From an uncultured candidate division WPS-2 bacterium (GTDB taxonomy: Bacteria > Vulcanimicrobiota > Vulcanimicrobiia > Vulcanimicrobiales > Vulcanimicrobiaceae), in the NCBI GenBank assembly GCA_937927945.1, contig CALEYW010000074.1, forward strand, positions 1-63,586: 63,586 nucleotides of DNA, read 5' to 3'. Under the pieces are notes generated by a model. The model searched no databases. It saw only the letters and a program-made list of their open reading frames with translations, and was not told where the DNA came from. Of the stretch, positions 59,159 through 63,586 are shown in pieces. The position numbers were made by a program, and so were the translations under genes. Position 1 is the stretch's first letter; every line of letters starts with the position of its first letter.

Positions 59159-60058
59159 ATGCCGATCGATATCGCCGTGGCGCTGGACGCCGTCGTCGCC
59201 GCCGTCTCCGACGACGAGCCGCGCGTCCTCGTTCGGTCGCCCGGCGATGGATTGCCGGCCGACGCGCTGCCCGCCGGGCCGTTCGACCCCGAAGCCGACG
59301 CGGCGCTCGACGCCGGCCTGCGACGCTGGGTGACCGAGCAGGCGCAGCTCGCCCTGGGCCACGTCGAGCAGCTCTACACGTTCGGCGACCGTGGGCGCGA
59401 CGCGCGCCGGCGCGTGCTCTCGATCGCGTACCTCGCCTTCGTTCGCGAAAGCGCGCCGCGCGCACCGAGCGTGCGCTGGCATCCGTGGTACGCCTACTTC
59501 CCCTGGGAAGATTGGCGCGACGGCCGCCCCTGCGTCGTGGAGGACGCGATCCTGCCCGCCGTCGATGCGTGGGTCGCGGCGGCGCCGGACGCCGACGCGC
59601 GCCGCGCCCGCGAGCGGCGCGCGCGGCGCACGGTCGGAGTCCGCGGAACGCCCTGGAACGACGAGCTCGTCCTCGAGCGCTACGAGCTGTTCTGGGAGAT
59701 CGGGCTCGTCGCGGAGTCCCGCGCGCCCGGTCCGGTCGTGCTCGGCGAGCGGTTGGCGTTCGACCATCGCCGCATCCTGGCCACCGCGCTGGGTCGCGTG
59801 CGCGGCGCGCTGCGCTACCGGCCGCTCGTCTTCGAGCTGCTCCCGCCCGACTTCACCCTCCCCGAACTGCAGGGAACGGTCGAGGCGCTCGCCGGCCGGC
59901 GGCTCCACGCTCCGAACTTCCGGCGGCTGGTCGAGGACGCCGGGCTGGTCGAGCCGACCGGCGCCCTACGACAGACCACGGGCCGGCCGGCGAAGCTCTA
60001 TCGCTTCCGGCCCGACGCGATCGCGGACCGGCCGGATGCCGGGATCGGATTTCGCTGA
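59159..60058 (+). CDS. nrtR: NrtR-family regulator of NAD synthesis (degenerate Nudix plus winged helix)
   Basis: 299 residues from the ATG at 59159; an in-frame ATG at 59093 adds 22 residues but would leave only 28 bases to the divergent gene. The N-terminal half is a Nudix fold (VLVRSPGDGLPADALPAGPF, ARRRVLSIAYLAFVRES) whose Nudix box lacks the REUxEE core, as in NrtR sensors that bind rather than hydrolyse ADP-ribose-type ligands. The C-terminal half is a winged helix (LVFELLPPDFTLPELQGTVEALAG, RRLVEDAGLVEPTG, GRPAKLYRF). It lies 27 bases before nadA, so it most likely controls this operon. Confidence 0.82.
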   Translation: MPIDIAVALDAVVAAVSDDEPRVLVRSPGDGLPADALPAGPFDPEADAALDAGLRRWVTEQAQLALGHVEQLYTFGDRGRDARRRVLSIAYLAFVRESAPRAPSVRWHPWYAYFPWEDWRDGRPCVVEDAILPAVDAWVAAAPDADARRARERRARRTVGVRGTPWNDELVLERYELFWEIGLVAESRAPGPVVLGERLAFDHRRILATALGRVRGALRYRPLVFELLPPDFTLPELQGTVEALAGRRLHAPNFRRLVEDAGLVEPTGALRQTTGRPAKLYRFRPDAIADRPDAGIGFR

Positions 60059-60085
60059 CGAGCCCTCCGGCCGAAGGGACGGGGA

Positions 60086-61171
60086 ATGAACGGAACCAAA
60101 GGCTTTTTCTCAGAGTTAGAAAAAGCGCAGGACGCCCGCGGCATTCTCATCGCGGCGCCGACCGAGGTCCCGATGATCGAAAGCCTTCCGTTCACCCCTG
60201 AGATCGCCGAGCGCACCCGTCCGATCTACGAACGCGCCAAAGCGGCGATCCCCGCCGCCGAGTGGCCGCTCTACGCACCCTACGTCGACGCGATCAACCG
60301 GCTCAAGCGCGAGCGCAACGCGGTGATCCTGGCGCACAACTACCAGACGCCGGAGATCTTCCACGGCGTCGCCGACATCGTCGGCGACTCCCTTCAGTTG
60401 GCGCGCGAGGCGCAACGCGCCGACGCCGACGTCATCCTGGTCAGCGGCGTCCACTTCATGGGCGAGACCGCGAAGATCCTCAACCCGACGCGCACCGTGA
60501 TCGTCCCCGATGCGCGCGCCGGTTGTTCGCTCGCCGAATCGATCACCGCCGCCGACGTGCGCGCGCTGCGCGCCAAGCATCCCGGCGTCCCGATCGTCAC
60601 CTACGTCAACACCAGCGCTGACGTGAAGGCCGAATCCGACGTCTGCTGCACGTCCTCGAACGCGGTGAAGGTCGTCGAGTCGCTCGGCGTCCCACGAGTC
60701 ATCATGATCCCCGACGAGTTCCTGGCGCACTACGTCGCCTCGCAGACCTCGGTCGAGATCATCTCCTGGCAGGGCCACTGCGAAGTGCACGAACGCTTCC
60801 GCGCGATCGACGTCGAACGGTTGCGCGAAGGCGAAGAGGGGCTGCTCGTGATCGCGCACCCCGAGTGCCCGCCCGACGTGATCGCCGCCGCGGACTTCGC
60901 CGGTTCGACCGCGGCGATGATCGACTTCGTGCGCGACCGCGCGCCGCAGCGGGTCGTGCTCCTCACCGAGTGCTCGATGAGCGACAACGTCGCGGTGCAG
61001 TTCCCGAACGTCGCGTTCGTGCGCCCGTGCAACCTCTGCCCGCACATGAAGCGCAACACCTTGCCGAAGATCCTGCGCGCGCTCGAGACGCTGCAGGACG
61101 AGATCCTCGTCGAGGAGGACGTGCGCGTCCGCGCGCTCGCGGCGGTCGAACGGATGATGGCGATCGTATGA
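60086..61171 (+). CDS. nadA: Quinolinate synthase
   Basis: 361 residues. The three [4Fe-4S] cysteines are in DARAGCSLAES, HPECPPDVIAAADFAGST and RPCNLCPHMKRNTLPKI, and the substrate loop AHNYQTPEIFHGVADIVGDSLQLAR is intact. It condenses iminoaspartate with dihydroxyacetone phosphate. A GGGACGGGG ribosome-binding site precedes the ATG at 60086; an ATG at 60174 starts nearer the conserved core. It overlaps nadB by four bases. Confidence 0.97.
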   Translation: MNGTKGFFSELEKAQDARGILIAAPTEVPMIESLPFTPEIAERTRPIYERAKAAIPAAEWPLYAPYVDAINRLKRERNAVILAHNYQTPEIFHGVADIVGDSLQLAREAQRADADVILVSGVHFMGETAKILNPTRTVIVPDARAGCSLAESITAADVRALRAKHPGVPIVTYVNTSADVKAESDVCCTSSNAVKVVESLGVPRVIMIPDEFLAHYVASQTSVEIISWQGHCEVHERFRAIDVERLREGEEGLLVIAHPECPPDVIAAADFAGSTAAMIDFVRDRAPQRVVLLTECSMSDNVAVQFPNVAFVRPCNLCPHMKRNTLPKILRALETLQDEILVEEDVRVRALAAVERMMAIV

Positions 61172-62694
61172 AGACGAGCGTGCTGGTCATCGGCGCCGGC
61201 GTCGCCGGTCTCGCCGCCGCGCTCGCGGTCGACGATCGCCCGGTCGTGATCGCGAGCGAAGCGCCGCTCGGGCGCGAGCTCGCGTCGGCCTGGGCGCAAG
61301 GCGGGATCGCCGCGGCATTGGGCAGTGACGATTCGCCGGCGCAGCACGCGGCCGACACCCGGGCCGCCGGCGCCGGGATCGCCGACGCCGCCGCGGTCGA
61401 CGTCCTCGCCGCCGAAGCGCCGCTCGCGATTGCGACGCTCGTCGCGCTCGGCGTGCAGTTCGCGCGCGACGGCGACGGTGCGCTCGCGCTCGGCCTGGAA
61501 GGCGCGCACGCCCGGCGCCGCATCGCGCACGTCGCCGACGCGACCGGCGCCGCGATCACCGGCGCGCTGCTCGACGCGGTGCGCGTTCGTCCGAACGTCA
61601 CGCTGCTCGAGGGCGTCCGCGCGCAACGCTTGCTGACCGGCGCCGACGGAGCCGTCTGCGGCGCGCTGCTGGTCGCGCCCGACGGCGCGCCGGTCGTCGT
61701 GACGGCGGACGCCGTCGTGCTCGCGACCGGCGGATTCGGCGGCTTGTACGCGCGCACGACGACGCCGCTCGGCTCCCTCGGCGCGGGGATCGCGATGGCC
61801 GGCCGCGCCGGTGCCGCCCTCGCCGATCTCGAGTTCGTCCAGTTTCATCCGACCGCGCTGCGCGTCCCCTCCGATCCGTTGCCGCTGGTGAGCGAAGCGG
61901 TGCGCGGCGAAGGCGCGGTGCTCGTCGACGATGCGGGTGAACGCATCATGACGGGGATCGACCGGCGCGCCGACCTGGCACCGCGCGACGTCGTCGCGCG
62001 TGCCGTCGCCGACGTCGAGCGCAGCGGCCGCACCGCCTTTCTCGACGCGCGCGATGCAATCGGCGCGCAATTCGCGGAGCGCTTTCCCGGGATCTTCGCG
62101 GTCGCGATGCGGGCCGGAATCGATCCGCGCACGGCGCCGATCCCGATCACACCCGCCGCGCACTACACGATCGGCGGTGTCGCGACCGACCTCGACGGCC
62201 GCACGTCACTGCCCGGGTTGTGGGCCTGCGGCGAGGTCGCGGCGACGGGGCTGCACGGCGCCAACCGGCTCGCCTCCAACTCGCTGGTCGAAGGGCTCGT
62301 GTTCGGCGCCCGCGCCGGCCGCGCGCTCGCGACGCCTCGGTCGCGCGACGGCGCGCGCGGCGTCGGCGCAGTCCCTCCTCTGAAGGCGTTTCGCGGCGAT
62401 GACGGCACGGCGCTGCGGCAGGTACGCGAGGCGATGAGCGCGAGCCTCGGCGTCCTGCGCGACGCCGCCGGGATGGCGCGCACGCTCGCGCTGTTCGAAG
62501 CGATCGAAGCCGATCCGCCGAGCGGCCGCGCCGCCGACGCCGCGTACGTCGCCGCGGCGAGCGCGCGGGCCGCGATCGCGCGGCGCGAGAGCCGCGGCGC
62601 GCACCAGCGCGCGGACTACCCGCACGCCGATCCCGCGTTCGCGCACCGCACGCTGCTCGCCGGCGTTCGCCCGGCTCTGGCGAAGACGTCGTGA
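61168..62694 (+). CDS. nadB: L-aspartate oxidase
   Basis: 508 residues from the ATG at 61168; the longer upstream frame is a shadow of nadA. FAD site VLVIGAGVAGLAAALAV, SAWAQGGIAAALG, FVQFHPTALRV, RADLAPRDVVARAV and HYTIGGVATDLDGRT with GLHGANRLASNSLVEGLVFG are all family-specific. It makes iminoaspartate for NadA. It overlaps nadA and nadC by four bases each. Confidence 0.97.
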   Translation: MKTSVLVIGAGVAGLAAALAVDDRPVVIASEAPLGRELASAWAQGGIAAALGSDDSPAQHAADTRAAGAGIADAAAVDVLAAEAPLAIATLVALGVQFARDGDGALALGLEGAHARRRIAHVADATGAAITGALLDAVRVRPNVTLLEGVRAQRLLTGADGAVCGALLVAPDGAPVVVTADAVVLATGGFGGLYARTTTPLGSLGAGIAMAGRAGAALADLEFVQFHPTALRVPSDPLPLVSEAVRGEGAVLVDDAGERIMTGIDRRADLAPRDVVARAVADVERSGRTAFLDARDAIGAQFAERFPGIFAVAMRAGIDPRTAPIPITPAAHYTIGGVATDLDGRTSLPGLWACGEVAATGLHGANRLASNSLVEGLVFGARAGRALATPRSRDGARGVGAVPPLKAFRGDDGTALRQVREAMSASLGVLRDAAGMARTLALFEAIEADPPSGRAADAAYVAAASARAAIARRESRGAHQRADYPHADPAFAHRTLLAGVRPALAKTS

Positions 62695-63524
62695 TCGCAC
62701 TGCTGGTCGACGATCTCGTGCGCGCCGCGCTGCGCGAAGACCTCGGCCGCGCCGGCGATCTCACCACCGACGCGATCGTCCCGGCCGGCGCACGGGGCGA
62801 AGCACGCATCGTCGCCCGCGAAGTGGGCGTCGTCTCCGGCGTCTTCGTCGTCGAGCGCGTCTTCGCGGTGCTGGACCCGCAGATCGCGGTGCACGTCGCG
62901 GTCGCCGACGGCGGCCGGGTCGAACCCGGCACCGTCGTCGCGACGATCGCGGGCCCGCTGCGCTCGATCCTCACCGGCGAGCGCACCGCCCTCAACCTGA
63001 TCTCACGCTTGAGCGGGATCGCGACGGCGACGTCGCACTTGGTCGAGGCCGCAGCCGGCACGCGCGCGACGATCGTCGACACGCGCAAGACGACGCCGGG
63101 CCTGCGCGCGCTCGAGAAAGCCGCGGTCCGCGACGGCGGCGGGTCCAACCACCGGTTCGGACTCGACGACGCGATCCTCATCAAGGACAACCACGTCGCG
63201 ATCGCCGGCGGGATCACCGCCGCGATCGAGGCCGCGCGCCGCCACGCCGGTCACCTGGTGAAGATCGAGATCGAAGTGGATACGATCGCGCAGTTCGACG
63301 AAGCCCTGGCGGCGCGCGCCGACATCGTCCTGCTCGACAACTTCACGCCCGAGCAGCTCCGCGCAGCCGTCGAGCGCAACGCCGGCCGCGCGCTCCTCGA
63401 AGCCTCCGGCCGCATCGACGCCACGACCGTGCGCGCTATCGCCGAGACCGGCGTCGACCTGATCTCCTCCGGCGCGCTAACGCACAGCGTCCGCATCCTC
63501 GACCTCGGCCTCGACATCGACTGA
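62691..63524 (+). CDS. nadC: Nicotinate-nucleotide pyrophosphorylase (quinolinate phosphoribosyltransferase)
   Basis: 277 residues from a GTG at 62691 overlapping the nadB stop. TRKTTPGLRALEKAAVRDGGGSNHRFGL, DAILIKDNHVAIAGG, IEIEVDTIAQFDEA and LLDNFTPEQL are the catalytic and PRPP-binding blocks. It converts quinolinate to nicotinate mononucleotide and completes the operon. The 62 bases after its stop hold no recognisable feature. Confidence 0.97.
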   Translation: MIALLVDDLVRAALREDLGRAGDLTTDAIVPAGARGEARIVAREVGVVSGVFVVERVFAVLDPQIAVHVAVADGGRVEPGTVVATIAGPLRSILTGERTALNLISRLSGIATATSHLVEAAAGTRATIVDTRKTTPGLRALEKAAVRDGGGSNHRFGLDDAILIKDNHVAIAGGITAAIEAARRHAGHLVKIEIEVDTIAQFDEALAARADIVLLDNFTPEQLRAAVERNAGRALLEASGRIDATTVRAIAETGVDLISSGALTHSVRILDLGLDID

Positions 63525-63586
63525 CGGGCGCGCTCACGCGGCGCATTCTTCGAGGCGCGGCGCTGACCGCGTGACCGCGTTCGCCA

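Noticed and set aside
57259..60201. A 980-residue plus-strand open frame across rplC and the phosphatase gene
   Set aside because: It is antisense to two recognised genes and out of frame with the NrtR gene; composition is Arg-rich shadow.
1..63586. Transposases, integrases, attachment sites or tRNA genes around the eCIS locus and the alpha-operon insertion
   Set aside because: None was recognised in any frame or as a cloverleaf-like sequence, so horizontal transfer is not directly supported here.

Overview
The window is a high-GC bacterial chromosome segment with densely packed genes, mostly joined by 1-4 base start/stop overlaps. An outer-membrane polysaccharide exporter and a beta-barrel-like secreted protein point to a two-membrane (diderm) organism. 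Nothing seen names the species. The gene style would fit an uncultured high-GC diderm lineage such as Eremiobacterota, but that is a weak inference.

Layout. (1) 1-20635, plus strand: the 3' part of an extracellular contractile injection system (eCIS, phage-tail-like) locus. It holds a repeat-rich protein cut by the window edge, a DUF4255 cap protein, an AAA+ ATPase, a tube/hub adaptor, a gpX/LysM-like protein, a gpD-like hub, a gp5-like spike, gp25, two baseplate-J proteins (the second carrying beta-propellers), a gpI-like/beta-helix protein, a LamG-Kelch protein and a DUF4157 protein. Sheath and inner tube genes are not in the window. (2) 20642-23636, minus: a small polysaccharide export/co-polymerase set (OPX, Wzz, BY-kinase-like ATPase). 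(3) 23748-25159, minus: a broken response-regulator/GGDEF gene and a beta-propeller protein. (4) 25218-29873, minus: a complete branched-chain-type amino-acid ABC importer. (5) 29984-37639, minus: trpE-G-D-C-F-x-B-A, where x is a serine beta-lactamase-fold protein that has lost its catalytic residues. (6) 37761-57765, minus: the merged S10-spc-alpha ribosomal block, rplC through rplQ, with secY, adk, map and rpoA. It lacks rpsJ, rpmD and infA at their usual places. It is split between rpsM and rpsK by a terminator and a 4.4 kb cassette of four unrelated genes. (7) 57970-63524: a PAS-PP2C phosphatase (minus), then an NrtR-type regulator followed by nadA, nadB and nadC (plus), all steps of de novo NAD synthesis.

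Two structural features cross these regions. First, a roughly 110-120 bp element with a GC-rich hairpin occurs five times. Each copy sits in the same orientation directly upstream of a start codon (trpD, rpmJ, rpsE, rpsC, rplW), and most carry a likely ribosome-binding site. Second, a 102-bp near-perfect inverted repeat lies between rplQ and trpE. No tRNA, rRNA, CRISPR array, transposase or integrase was seen. No stretch longer than 300 bases lacks a gene.
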